Assembly: GCF_023701525.1 (NCBI RefSeq)
Contig: NZ_JAMQAW010000006.1
Span: 62,001-126,000, forward strand
Source of the DNA: Streptomyces albipurpureus
GTDB taxonomy: Bacteria; Actinomycetota; Actinomycetes; Streptomycetales; Streptomycetaceae
DNA: 64,000 bases
Direction of reading: 5' to 3'
The notes beneath the pieces are model-generated. The model saw nothing but the letters and a program-made list of their open reading frames with translations, was not told the DNA's origin and searched no databases. This document shows positions 32,026 to 40,720 of this stretch, in pieces. How positions within the stretch are numbered: the first letter of the stretch is position 1; each line of letters starts with the position of its first letter. Made by a program: the position numbers and the translations under genes.

Positions 32026-33393
32026 GTGGCCATCTCGGTCTTCGACCTGTTCTCGATCGGCATCGGTCCATCCAGCTCCCATACGGTCGGCCCGATGCGC
32101 GCCGCCCGTATGTTCTCGCGGCGGCTGAAGAACGACGGCCTCCTCGCGCCGACCGCGAGGATACGCGCGGAACTCTTCGGCTCACTCGGCGCGACCGGCC
32201 ACGGCCATGGCACCCCCAAAGCGGTCCTGCTCGGCCTGACCGGCAGTTCCCCCCGCACGGTGAACGTGGAAACCGCCGATGCCCAGGTGGAGCAGATCAA
32301 GGAAGCCGGCACGATCGGTCTGCTCGGCATGCACGAGATCCCCTTCGACTTCGACAGGGATCTGATCCTGCACCGCCGCAAGGCGCTGCCGTACCACGCC
32401 AACGGCATGACGATCTCGGCGTACGACACCGAGGGCGCGACCGTCCTGGAGAAGACGTACTACTCGGTCGGCGGCGGGTTCGTCGTCGATGAGGACGCCG
32501 TGGGCGAGGACCGGATCGTGCTCGACGACACCGTGCTGAAGTACCCCTTCCGCACCGGTGACGAGTTGTTGCGGCTGGCCCGGGAGACGGGCCTGTCGAT
32601 CTCCGCGCTGATGCTGGAGAACGAGAAGGCCTGGCGCACCGAGGAGGAGATCCGCGAAGGGCTGCTGGAGATCTGGCGGGTCATGCAGGCCTGTGTCGCT
32701 CGCGGCATGTCCCGCGAGGGCATCCTCCCCGGCGGCCTCAAGGTCCGCCGCCGCGCCGCCAACTCGGCCCGTCAGCTGCGCGCCGAAGGCGACCCACTGG
32801 CCCGGGCGATGGAGTGGATCACTCTGTACGCCATGGCCGTGAACGAGGAGAACGCGGCGGGCGGCCGGGTGGTCACCGCCCCCACCAACGGCGCGGCGGG
32901 CATCATCCCGGCGGTGCTGCACTACTACATGAACTTCGTCCCGGGCGCGGACGACGAGGGCGTGGTCCGCTTTATGCTCTCGGCCGGCGCCATCGGCATG
33001 CTCTTCAAGGAGAACGCCTCCATCTCGGGCGCCGAGGTCGGCTGCCAGGGCGAGGTCGGCTCGGCCTGCTCCATGGCAGCGGGCGCCCTCGCCGAGGTAC
33101 TGGGCGGCACCCCCGAGCAGGTGGAGAACGCGGCCGAGATCGGCATGGAACACAACCTCGGTCTGACCTGCGACCCGGTCGGCGGTCTGGTGCAGATCCC
33201 CTGCATCGAACGGAACGGCATGGCGGCCGTGAAGGCGGTCACGGCGGCCCGCATGGCGATGCGGGGCGACGGCAGCCACAAGGTCTCCCTGGACAAGGTC
33301 ATCAAGACGATGAAGGAGACCGGGGCGGACATGTCGGTCAAGTACAAGGAGACGGCGCGGGGCGGGCTCGCGGTGAACATCATCGAGTGCTGA
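32026..33393 (+). CDS. sdaA: L-serine ammonia-lyase, iron-sulfur dependent
   Basis: SdaA deaminates L-serine to pyruvate. The 455-residue single-chain form has the beta domain ([24 protein letters not shown]) fused to the alpha domain, with [4Fe-4S] cysteines in [17 protein letters not shown] and [14 protein letters not shown]. The start is GTG with TAGGAG about 7 bases upstream. It follows glyA by about 125 bases on the same strand, giving a full glycine to serine to pyruvate route. A strong hairpin follows the stop. Confidence 0.96.
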   Translation: MAISVFDLFSIGIGPSSSHTVGPMRAARMFSRRLKNDGLLAPTARIRAELFGSLGATGHGHGTPKAVLLGLTGSSPRTVNVETADAQVEQIKEAGTIGLLGMHEIPFDFDRDLILHRRKALPYHANGMTISAYDTEGATVLEKTYYSVGGGFVVDEDAVGEDRIVLDDTVLKYPFRTGDELLRLARETGLSISALMLENEKAWRTEEEIREGLLEIWRVMQACVARGMSREGILPGGLKVRRRAANSARQLRAEGDPLARAMEWITLYAMAVNEENAAGGRVVTAPTNGAAGIIPAVLHYYMNFVPGADDEGVVRFMLSAGAIGMLFKENASISGAEVGCQGEVGSACSMAAGALAEVLGGTPEQVENAAEIGMEHNLGLTCDPVGGLVQIPCIERNGMAAVKAVTAARMAMRGDGSHKVSLDKVIKTMKETGADMSVKYKETARGGLAVNIIEC

Positions 33394-33410
33394 TGACGTC
33401 GTGATGGGTG

Positions 33411-33453
33411 GGCCCTGACCAGCGCTTTTATGTCTTTCGGCGCTGTCAGGGCC
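33411..33453 (+). terminator. Terminator of the gcvT-gcvH-glyA-sdaA run
   Basis: A long inverted repeat 18 bases after the sdaA stop: GGCCCTGAC-C-AGCGC pairs with GCGCT-GTCAGGGCC, 14 base pairs with a single bulge, around a U-containing loop of about 14 bases. This is the clearest end point for the glycine/serine transcript. Confidence 0.8.
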
Positions 33454-33662
33454 TTCCCCGCCCGCACGGTGGAAAGTCCCTGGATCAGCCCTGGGACGGA
33501 CGTGAAAGTACCTGAAAGGTCCCTGGGAAGTCCTTCGCGGATCGGCTTCTGATCTGGGATCTATCGCATCTGCTCGACGTCAGCCCCTCCCTCTGGCACC
33601 GTTCGCACAGTTCTGCAGGCGATATCCGCGCTGGGGACCGGGTACGGACGGCGATCACCAAA

Positions 33663-33683
33663 TAACAAGAGTTTTGTTAAAGT
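33663..33683 (+). promoter_or_regulatory. Candidate operator and -10 of the toxin-antitoxin operon
   Basis: A perfect 6-5-6 inverted repeat (TAACAA-GAGTT-TTGTTA, 33663-33679) overlaps a TANNNT-type -10 (TAAAGT, 33678-33683) placed six bases before the antitoxin ATG. No Shine-Dalgarno is present, so the message may be leaderless. The patch is much more AT-rich than its surroundings. An RHH antitoxin would be expected to bind such a site. Confidence 0.55.
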
Positions 33684-33689
33684 GGGTTC

Positions 33690-33962
33690 ATGGTTACCCC
33701 TTCCGCTCCCGGCGAAGGCCCCGTCCGCCCGGTCTCCGTCTCCCTCCACGAAGGCACGATCGCCGCCCTCAAGGCACGTACCGGCAAGCGAGGCATGTCC
33801 GCCTACGTCGAAGCTCTCATCCAGCGCCAGCTGGAGCGGGACCTGCTGCGCGAACTCATCGAAGACGCCGAAGCCGAGCACGGCCCGGTGGACCAGGTAG
33901 CGGTCGAGACCAAGCGAGCGATCCTCCGCGGTGACATGGCCGACTCGGCGGACGCGGCGTGA
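33690..33962 (+). CDS. Antitoxin, ribbon-helix-helix type
   Basis: A 90-residue protein with a probable RHH DNA-binding region at about residues 12-50: a beta strand (PVSVSLHEGT) followed by two helices (TIAALKARTG and SAYVEALIQRQLERDLL). The acidic C-terminal half (ELIEDAEAEHGPVDQVAVETKRAIL) is the likely toxin-neutralising part. Its stop overlaps the toxin start as GTGA, a typical coupling of toxin-antitoxin pairs. It probably represses its own promoter. Confidence 0.8.
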   Translation: MVTPSAPGEGPVRPVSVSLHEGTIAALKARTGKRGMSAYVEALIQRQLERDLLRELIEDAEAEHGPVDQVAVETKRAILRGDMADSADAA

Positions 33963-34351
33963 GCGGGACGCTCGTCCTGGACTGTGAGGGATTGTCCAAA
34001 CTCGTACAACGCTCCCCTGAAGTCACCGAGTGGCTGGCCGCGGCCGAGGACGAGGACATCCGCGTGGTCACCAGCTCCGTCACTCTGGTCGAAGCACGCG
34101 ACCCCAAGGTCACCCAAGCCCGCTTCGACTACGCCGTCTCCCGCGTGAACATCGTCCCGCCCACCGAAGCCATTTCCCGCCATGCCAGCAAGCTCCTCGC
34201 CGCCGTCGGCCTGCACGGCCACACGTACGCCCTCGACGCCATCGTGGCCGCCACCGCACTCGCCTCGCCCGCCCCCGTGACCGTACTGACGTCGGACCCC
34301 GAGGACCTCCTCGTGCTGTGCCGCCCCGGCGTCCGCATCGTCAAGGTCTGA
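33959..34351 (+). CDS. PIN-domain toxin (VapC-like ribonuclease)
   Basis: A 130-residue PIN-domain protein. The acidic active-site residues are visible: Asp in LVLDCEGLSKLV, Glu in TLVEARDP, Asp in YALDAIVAATAL and Asp in LTSDPEDLLVL. VapC-type toxins cleave tRNA or rRNA; the target here is unknown. The start is GTG, overlapping the antitoxin stop by 4 bases. Together they form a VapBC-like module located just after the glycine/serine operon. Confidence 0.85.
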   Translation: MSGTLVLDCEGLSKLVQRSPEVTEWLAAAEDEDIRVVTSSVTLVEARDPKVTQARFDYAVSRVNIVPPTEAISRHASKLLAAVGLHGHTYALDAIVAATALASPAPVTVLTSDPEDLLVLCRPGVRIVKV

Positions 34352-34569
34352 CCCTGCGAGGCCGCGCCTCGGTCCATCCCCTTGCGCGGATCGGAGCCTG
34401 CGTGGGGTCCTCAGCCAGCCGGACGCGGGCCCGGCCTCGCTGTCGCTCATCGCAGGACCGGTGGCACCGGCGCGAGGAGCGCGCGTCGCGGTCGAGGGAA
34501 TCCCCTCTGCAGAATCACGGCCAACCCGAGTGCCTGCCCCCGCCGGGGGTGGGTCGGGGGCAGGCGGCT

Positions 34570-34806
34570 CTAGGCGCCCTCCGGGCCGGCGGCGCGTATC
34601 CGTACGGCCTCGGCGATCTCCTCACCGCGGACACTGTCCAGCAGGTCCCGGCCGACCCGTACATACGCCTGCCCATCCGGGGTGACCACCGGCCCGATCG
34701 ACCGGAGGGCTCGCTCCGGCAGCCCGAGCTGGGTCAGCGCCGTATGAAGAGCAGCTGCCGCCTCTTCGGCTCGCGCGCGGGCGTCGCGCCATGTCCGCAT
34801 CTCCAT
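34570..34806 (-). CDS. Small hypothetical protein
   Basis: A 78-residue soluble protein starting MEMRTWRDARARAEEAAAALHTAL, an amphipathic helix followed by a strand-rich part (IGPVVTPDGQAYVRVGRDLLDSV) and a final helix. The start has GGAG 8 bases upstream; a longer frame begins at 34851. I do not recognise the family. It lies on the opposite strand between the toxin-antitoxin pair and the HTH regulator. Confidence 0.6.
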   Translation of the reverse strand: MEMRTWRDARARAEEAAAALHTALTQLGLPERALRSIGPVVTPDGQAYVRVGRDLLDSVRGEEIAEAVRIRAAGPEGA

Positions 34807-35111
34807 CACCGAGTCTCCGACTCCGGCAGGGGGCACCGAGGGCAGCGACACGGCGGATACGCCGAGGACGTGATGGGCGCCGGTGACGTCTGGGGCCCCC
34901 TCGGGGTGTCCACCACGATCTCGGGTGACACGGGATAGCGAGACCTATCCGGCCGCGCTCCATACACACGCATCGTCATCACGGAGGGGCCTTTCCTACT
35001 ACGCTGATTGCCCGGTTCCTAGTGACTTCGACGGTATGGGGCGAAGAACGCCACTTGAAGCGACCGTCGGTACGGGTATCCAGCAACGCTCCACCAGTAA
35101 GGAGCAGCACC
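34807..35111. promoter_or_regulatory. Divergent region with a GGATAG/CTATCC palindrome
   Basis: About 300 bases between the small hypothetical gene and the HTH regulator. A 6-6-6 inverted repeat (GGATAG-CGAGAC-CTATCC, 34933-34950) could be an operator for the adjacent regulator. No gene is seen. Confidence 0.4.
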
Positions 35112-36227
35112 TTGGGCAGCAACCGATCCGCAACCCCGACCAGCGGTACGGGAATCCCTCCACGACCAAGGACCGGCATAGTCTCCGGGTATGTCTTCCG
35201 CCTGATCCGCGAGCAACTCGGCCACACCCAGGACACCCTCGCCGAGCAATTCCGGGTCTCAACCGACACCATCGCCGGCTGGGAAACAGGGCGCCGCCCT
35301 CTCACCGCCGTCCCAGTTGGACAGGTACTCGTTCACAGGCACCGCCTGCTTCGCCTCGGCACCGACCCGGCCCTGCTCCTTGCACTGGAACGGGCCATAG
35401 AGGCGGATGTCCTTCTGTCCAGTGCCCTCAATGAGACGCCCCCACTGGCAGATGACCCCATGGGTGCGTGGGTGATGAAGCGCGACCTCGTCGAAGTCCT
35501 CGCCTGGCCGCTGGGTGGGAACACCCCCACCCCGCTGAGGACGATTCCCCCTGCTCCCCGGGCTCGTAGAGGACCGGTACCCGCAGCGCCCGAGCTACCC
35601 CGAGAGGACCGTCAGCGCTTCTTCGCCCGCACTCGCCGTACCGCTGAACAAGCCCGCGGGCGAGACCACTTCCTTCTCCGGCGCCAGGCGCTCTACCTGT
35701 CCGGCTACGACGACGCCCCGGACACCACCGAGTGGCTGGCCCACCAGCAGGGGACCATGCGCCCGGAGGACTGGCTGACCCGATGGCTCGCTGACCGATC
35801 CGTCGCAGCAGTCGCCGCACGCCAAGGTGACCGCGACCGCATGGAGCATTTCATCGCGCGTACCCTCGCCGACGACGACGCCGGGGAAGCTGCCAACCTC
35901 AACTACTGGACCTACTGGATTGGGGAATCACCCCACGTCCAACTGTCGGATGACTTCATCGCCGACAGTCTCGGCTCCTGGCCAGGCGACCGGCTAGTGC
36001 ACCACCTGGTGCGCGGACTCACCCCCCACCACGGCTTCTTCGACCTCAACGTCCACACCCTCTGGGCCCTGCTCTCTGCCCGCGCGAACCTTCTCCACCC
36101 CAAGTCAACGGCAGTCCGGGCGCTGCGCGATCAGCTGCCTGTGATGTTGGATAGCCCAGAGCTGTCGCGGCGCGCCCGCCGCGAGCTTGAGGGCATCCGA
36201 TACGCGATCCGCCTCACTGAGGCCTGA
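35112..36227 (+). CDS. XRE-family HTH regulator with a large C-terminal domain
   Basis: A 371-residue regulator with an XRE-type helix-turn-helix at about residues 27-65 ([40 protein letters not shown]) and a long helical C-terminus of unknown ligand ([32 protein letters not shown]). The start is taken as TTG because AAGGAG lies 7 bases upstream; an ATG at 35022 without a good binding site is the alternative. The HD phosphohydrolase starts 15 bases after its stop, so the two are co-transcribed. Confidence 0.75.
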   Translation: MGSNRSATPTSGTGIPPRPRTGIVSGYVFRLIREQLGHTQDTLAEQFRVSTDTIAGWETGRRPLTAVPVGQVLVHRHRLLRLGTDPALLLALERAIEADVLLSSALNETPPLADDPMGAWVMKRDLVEVLAWPLGGNTPTPLRTIPPAPRARRGPVPAAPELPREDRQRFFARTRRTAEQARGRDHFLLRRQALYLSGYDDAPDTTEWLAHQQGTMRPEDWLTRWLADRSVAAVAARQGDRDRMEHFIARTLADDDAGEAANLNYWTYWIGESPHVQLSDDFIADSLGSWPGDRLVHHLVRGLTPHHGFFDLNVHTLWALLSARANLLHPKSTAVRALRDQLPVMLDSPELSRRARRELEGIRYAIRLTEA

Positions 36228-36242
36228 GAGGAGACGGACGAC

Positions 36243-36821
36243 ATGGCTGACGACCTGTCCGCGGTGGCGCACTTCCTGTACGAGTCGGGCACCCTCAAGC
36301 AGGCCCGGCGCACGGGCTGGTGGATGGCCGGTGTCCGGGACCCGGAGAGCGTCGCTGAGCACTCCTGGCGCACCTCCCTCATCGCCTCGATCATCGCCAA
36401 GCTAGAGGGCGCCGACCCGGCGCGTGCCGCGTTCCTCGCCGTCTGGCACGACTCTCAGGAGACCCGAACCGGGGATGTGAACCACCTCGGCAAGAAGTAC
36501 TCCCCGAGCGCCGACCCGGTAGCTGTGACAGCGGACCAGACCGCGGGCATGCCCGAGATCCTCGCCTCCACCCTGCGCGATCTGGTCGCCGAGTACGAGG
36601 CGAAGGAGACCCCCGAAGCCATCTGCGCCCGCGACGCCGACAAGCTGGAGTGCATGCTCCAAGGCATCGAATACAAGTCGCAGGGATATGCAAGCGCTCA
36701 GCGGTGGATCGACAACAGCCAAGCCCGGCTGGTCACTGCCACGGGCAAGTTGCTCGCCGAGGAGCTGCTCTCACAAACACCCCTCGACTGGTTGCACGGC
36801 GCCATGGGGAAGAAGCCCTGA
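36243..36821 (+). CDS. HD-domain phosphohydrolase, YfbR-like
   Basis: A 192-residue HD-domain protein. The metal and catalytic residues line up with E. coli YfbR 5'-deoxynucleotidase: His40 in ESVAEHSWR, His69-Asp70 in VWHDSQETRTGDV, Glu73, Asp78, and a later Asp in ARDADKLECMLQ. The likely reaction is dephosphorylation of (deoxy)nucleoside monophosphates. A good GAGAGGAG precedes the ATG, and it directly follows the HTH regulator. Confidence 0.85.
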   Translation: MADDLSAVAHFLYESGTLKQARRTGWWMAGVRDPESVAEHSWRTSLIASIIAKLEGADPARAAFLAVWHDSQETRTGDVNHLGKKYSPSADPVAVTADQTAGMPEILASTLRDLVAEYEAKETPEAICARDADKLECMLQGIEYKSQGYASAQRWIDNSQARLVTATGKLLAEELLSQTPLDWLHGAMGKKP

Positions 36822-36857
36822 CCTGCTCCAGCCGTACAACACCGTACGATTCGAGCC

Positions 36858-37052
36858 ATGGCCGATATCGAACTGCCCAGCGATCTGATTCAGCTGGAGA
36901 CCCGTGCCTGGCAGGAGATCCAGGCCGGAGCGCTCACCACGGAGACCGCCTACGCGGTACAGACGGCGATCACCGAGTACGCCAAGGCCAGCGGACAGAA
37001 CAGATACGAGATCGAGCAAGCCCTCAAGCGGCGGGTCCGCCACCAGGTGTAG
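36858..37052 (+). CDS. Small conserved-looking hypothetical protein
   Basis: A 64-residue, mostly helical protein (LIQLETRAWQEIQAGALTTETAYAVQTAITEYAKASG) with a basic C-terminus (ALKRRVRHQV). There is no Shine-Dalgarno, but TACGAT sits 7 bases before the ATG as a possible -10, and CGTAC-(6)-GTACG overlaps it (36833-36848), suggesting a leaderless, repressible transcript. I do not recognise a function; it lies 36 bases after the HD gene. Confidence 0.65.
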   Translation: MADIELPSDLIQLETRAWQEIQAGALTTETAYAVQTAITEYAKASGQNRYEIEQALKRRVRHQV

Positions 37053-37696
37053 CGCCGGGCAGGGGCGCGACCGCGAAACGTCCTCAACGGACCGCGCTCG
37101 AACACGACAGCGCCCGCCCCCAGCCAAGGAAGCGGGTCACGCCGTGCAGGGAGGGCTACCCCAGGGCGAACCTGCGTCCTAGCCCCGTTCCAGCAGCTTG
37201 ATCAGGCGGAACGGGGCATCGGTCAGTCCTCCGAAGGCGCGCCAGTCGCAGCCGCCGGAAGGAGCAGCGCCGGGCTGCTAGCCGGCCATGATCCACCTGC
37301 GGAGGGCCACGTCCCGACCCCAAGGAAATCCTCAAGCTGTGCGGCACCCGCATCCTGTGACGGAGATCCGACGGGGGTGAGGCAGCCACCGTCACCGGGG
37401 TAGGCAGGGCCTGGCCTGCACAGCGGGTAGGTTGTGCAATCCGGCGACCGAGCGCCCCACCCCGGCTCCGGGCGTACCGGCCCCCGACCCGTGTCAGCGA
37501 CACCTGTACACCATCCGCCCATCCTGACAGTGCCCCGAGCCGCACCCATGCCCACCACCAGCCCGGTAGATGCGTCCACGGGAGCCGGCTGACCTCAAGG
37601 GAGGGCGGCTGCGGGGGCCGAGGGTTCGGCCTCACGACTGACCCGCAGGGTATTGCTCATCCAGCCCCCGCGACCTGCCTGATCCCACGAAGAGCC
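37053..37696. other. Gene-free stretch
   Basis: About 640 bases with no gene I can support. Minus-strand frames of 118 and 159 codons exist but are Arg/Pro/Gly-rich shadows with no ribosome binding site. The stretch separates the accessory block from the sigma-factor region and may be the scar of a past insertion. No tRNA or attachment-site repeat was seen. Confidence 0.5.
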
Positions 37697-38620
37697 CTAG
37701 TTCTTGGGAACCAGTTCCGGTCGGAGCATCAGCTTGCGGAAGACCTTGGGGTCCAGTGGGGTGAAGTCGTCCCGGTCGACGGTCGCGTCTGCCATCGACA
37801 GCTCGTGGAAGAACTTCTCCTGCTCCTCCTCGCTCATCTCACTGATGCGCTTGGTGGGCCTGGGGGCCTCCGGACGCGGCGGGTGATCAGCGCGGACGAT
37901 CGCCATGACCTTCGGGTCCTGTGCGTACAGCCCTTCCGCGAAGAGCAGCAGTCCGCCGTCCGGGAGGGTGAGGCGCCCATGCCAGTTGTAGGTCCAGGGT
38001 GTTCTGCCCATCTCGATCGCGCCCGATCCCTTCCAGGTGGTGAGCATCTGTCCGTTGGAGAGTTGCTCGCGTACGCACTCTGGTAGGGCACGCTTGGTGT
38101 AGGCCGTACAGAAGTTCTTCGGTAGGCCCTTCCCCTTAGTGTCCTTGGCAACGGCCGCGCGGTCCATGACCGTGATACTCAGGCCCCTGAACGTGGTCTT
38201 TCCCTCCACCTTCTCGGTGACCAGGAACTGTCCGTCGAGCGGACCGACCGAGCGGATCGACGGGGCTTTGGGCAGGATCTCGGCGCCTGGGTTCACCCGC
38301 ATCGGCGCGTTGACGACCCTCTCGACCCGCTCGATCTTTCCGGGCAGCAGCTTGCGGAGCCTCTCGGCCTGGGCCTCCCCCTCCTTGCCGAACCGTGACG
38401 GAGCCGCGATGTAGGAGTCGTCCTCGCCTCCGCCGTCACCCGGGACGCCGACCACGGTGGCGACCAGCCCGGCCACCACGACGACGGCCACCGCGGCGGA
38501 CACCGAGATCCCGCGCCGCCGCCTGGCCTTGGCCACCCCCGCGTACACCGCCTCGGTGGTGACGGCCGATTGCCCCGCGTCCTCGACGGCCTTGGTCAGG
38601 AGTTCCTTGATGTCGTTCAT
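37697..38620 (-). CDS. CU044_5270-type membrane protein, probable sigma-factor partner
   Basis: A 307-residue protein with a cytoplasmic N-terminus (about 35 residues), one membrane helix (VSAAVAVVVVAGLVATVVGV, roughly 40-60) and an extracytoplasmic domain with GKIERVERVVNAP and TWKGSGAIEMGRTPWTYNWHGRLTLPDG. Proteins of this layout are commonly encoded directly after SigE-type sigma factors and are assumed to modulate them, though no zinc anti-sigma motif is visible. Its ATG overlaps the sigma-gene stop by 4 bases. Confidence 0.75.
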   Translation of the reverse strand: MNDIKELLTKAVEDAGQSAVTTEAVYAGVAKARRRRGISVSAAVAVVVVAGLVATVVGVPGDGGGEDDSYIAAPSRFGKEGEAQAERLRKLLPGKIERVERVVNAPMRVNPGAEILPKAPSIRSVGPLDGQFLVTEKVEGKTTFRGLSITVMDRAAVAKDTKGKGLPKNFCTAYTKRALPECVREQLSNGQMLTTWKGSGAIEMGRTPWTYNWHGRLTLPDGGLLLFAEGLYAQDPKVMAIVRADHPPRPEAPRPTKRISEMSEEEQEKFFHELSMADATVDRDDFTPLDPKVFRKLMLRPELVPKN

Positions 38621-39111
38621 ACCAATTCCCCCCGCACCTCGGCGCGCAGCGCCGCGAGCCCCCGAGCCGTGTGGCTCTTGACGGTGTTCTCCCGCATGCC
38701 GAGCGCTTCGGCGGTGGCCGAGACGCTCAGGTCCTCCCAGTAGCGCAGCACCACCACAGCCCGCTGTCTGGGGCTGAGCCGGTCGAGTGCGGCACGGACC
38801 AGCAGTCCTGTATCCGGGTCGAAGGCCGGTGTTCCGGCGTAGTCGGGGAGTTCGCCGTGCGCGTGCTCCCGCCGCCAGAAGCGGCGGCGGGAGGCGATGA
38901 AGGTGTTGACCAGGGTCTTGCGCGCATACGCCTCGATGTTGTCGAGGCGGATGTGCCGCCGGCCCCCCACCACCACCTTCACCAGCGTTGTCTGGACGAG
39001 GTCATCGGCCTCGTCCCGATCGCCGCACAGCAGATAGGCACTGCGAAACAGCGCTGTGCGCCGCCCCTCCACAAAGGCGTGCAGCGCGTCGTCATCATCG
39101 TCCCGCGTCAT
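38617..39111 (-). CDS. SigE-family ECF RNA polymerase sigma factor
   Basis: A 164-residue ECF sigma factor. Region 2 contains LFRSAYLLCGDRDEADDLVQTTLVKV, and region 4 contains LSPRQRAVVVLRYWEDLSVSATAEALGMRENTVKSHTARGLAALR with a clear helix-turn-helix. It lacks a C-terminal extension. It is translationally coupled to the downstream membrane protein, and the pair probably responds to an envelope signal. The target promoters cannot be read from here. Confidence 0.9.
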   Translation of the reverse strand: MTRDDDDDALHAFVEGRRTALFRSAYLLCGDRDEADDLVQTTLVKVVVGGRRHIRLDNIEAYARKTLVNTFIASRRRFWRREHAHGELPDYAGTPAFDPDTGLLVRAALDRLSPRQRAVVVLRYWEDLSVSATAEALGMRENTVKSHTARGLAALRAEVRGELV

Positions 39112-39271
39112 CCCGCCCCCTCCCGGGTCCGCACTGTGCGGACCGTCTCACCCTGGTAGTGCGCTGGGGGCATCGAAAGGTTGCAGCCAGTGGGAGAAGT
39201 GGAGGGATACGCGGTCCGCAGCCGACGGCCCAGTGGCCCTGGTCGTCAATCCAGGTCGGTGTCGGTCGCGG

Positions 39272-40483
39272 TCACAGCCCGCCCGTGTAGAGCAGTCGAT
39301 TGGGCGAGCCCGCGCTGATGGAGGTGACGACGTTCTTGGTCGAGTTGTCCGTGAGCCAGAGGCTGACGTCCGCGGGAGCGGCGTTCGGGTACCTCTCCTT
39401 GACGAGTGCGGCGACTCCGGCGACATGCGGGCTGGCCATCGAGGTGCCGTCGTGCGCGACCGTACCGCCGCCGTACTGGGCGGAGACGATGTCAACGCCG
39501 GGGGCGTATGCCTCCAGGCAGGCGCCGTAGTTGCTGAAGTCGGCCTCGCGGTCCTCGCTGTCCGTGGCTCCGACGGTGAACGCCTTCGTCGCTCGGGCGG
39601 GTGACACGTTGCAGGCGTTCTGGGCTTCGTTGCCCGCCGCGACCACCGGCAGAACACCCCGGTCCGCGACCGCGTTGACGGCCGCGTCGATCGAGGCGGA
39701 GGCGCCACCGCCCAGCGAAGCGTTGAGGACCGCGGGCTGGCGGGCGTTCCTGGAGACCCAGTCGAAGCCCGCGAGGACTCCGGCCACGCTGCCCTGGCCC
39801 TGGCAGTTGAGCACCCGGACGGCGATCAGGGAGACCGAGCGCGCCACTCCGTACGTCGAGCCGCCGACGGTGCCGGCCACATGGGTTCCATGGCCGTTGC
39901 AGTCCTGTCCCGCGCGGCCGTCTCCGACGGCGTCGAACCCGACCGATGCCCGGCCGCCGAACTCGCCGTGGCTGGTGTCGATCCCCGTATCGACGATGTA
40001 CGCCGATACCCCGCTGCCGGTTCCCACTGGCGAGAACTCGCCGTCGAGCGGTCGAAGTCGCTGGTCGATCCGGTCCAGCCCCCAACTCTGGGACGGCACG
40101 GCGCGCTGCTCGGACCCGGTCCGCGCGGATGAGCTCACCGACGGTGACGGTGGCAGAACGACGCTGACGGTGGCGTTCTCTTCGACGGCCTTGACCGCCG
40201 GGATCGTACGGGCCACCGCAAGTTGGCTTGGAGTGAGCCGGGCGGCAAAACCCCGCAGGGCGGTGTCATAGGTGAACATCGGCTTGACCCCGAGCGTGCG
40301 CAGAACACCGTCCGGGGTCTGTTCCGGGTTGAGGCTCACGATGTACTGACCGGGGATGGCACTGGCGGAGCGCTCGATGGGGAGGGGGCTCCGCCGCGGA
40401 TCGGCCAGGGCGTCCGTGCCTCCTGCCAGCAGGGGGACGAGTAGCAGGAGGGCCGTCGATGCCCAGCGTGCGCGCAGGCGCAT
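39272..40483 (-). CDS. Secreted subtilisin-like serine protease (S8)
   Basis: A 403-residue exported protease. A signal peptide occupies about residues 1-27 (ALLLLVPLLAGGTDALA) and an I9-type propeptide follows (PGQYIVSL ... VKAVEENATVSV). The catalytic triad is Asp165 (YIVDTGID), His198 (NGHGTHVAGT) and Ser348 (GTSMASPHVAG), with oxyanion Asn285 (AAGN). Six cysteines in the mature part suggest disulfides. The closest type is the aqualysin/proteinase K group. It ends 160 bases before the sigma-factor gene on the same strand. Confidence 0.94.
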   Translation of the reverse strand: MRLRARWASTALLLLVPLLAGGTDALADPRRSPLPIERSASAIPGQYIVSLNPEQTPDGVLRTLGVKPMFTYDTALRGFAARLTPSQLAVARTIPAVKAVEENATVSVVLPPSPSVSSSARTGSEQRAVPSQSWGLDRIDQRLRPLDGEFSPVGTGSGVSAYIVDTGIDTSHGEFGGRASVGFDAVGDGRAGQDCNGHGTHVAGTVGGSTYGVARSVSLIAVRVLNCQGQGSVAGVLAGFDWVSRNARQPAVLNASLGGGASASIDAAVNAVADRGVLPVVAAGNEAQNACNVSPARATKAFTVGATDSEDREADFSNYGACLEAYAPGVDIVSAQYGGGTVAHDGTSMASPHVAGVAALVKERYPNAAPADVSLWLTDNSTKNVVTSISAGSPNRLLYTGGL

Positions 40484-40720
40484 GCGTGCTCCTAGAGTTC
40501 AGGAAGATCGGGGAGATCAGGGAACGAAACAGCTCATGGGGTTATCGCAGCCGATGAGCGATCAACACCATTCGTTTCGTCCCTGGGGCACCCGGGACTT
40601 GAGCGACGATCACCGGATGGACCAGCGCGACCGTATGGTTTCGGCCGTCGATCCACGCGGTGACCGGCAGGCTTCGTCAGAACCCGGTCCATACGCGCTG
40701 ACCCGTCGGATGGAGCCGGG

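Noticed and set aside
37156..37635. A 159-codon minus-strand ORF in the gene-free stretch
   Set aside because: Composition is Arg/Pro/Gly-rich with scattered Cys and Trp, and no start with a Shine-Dalgarno was found.
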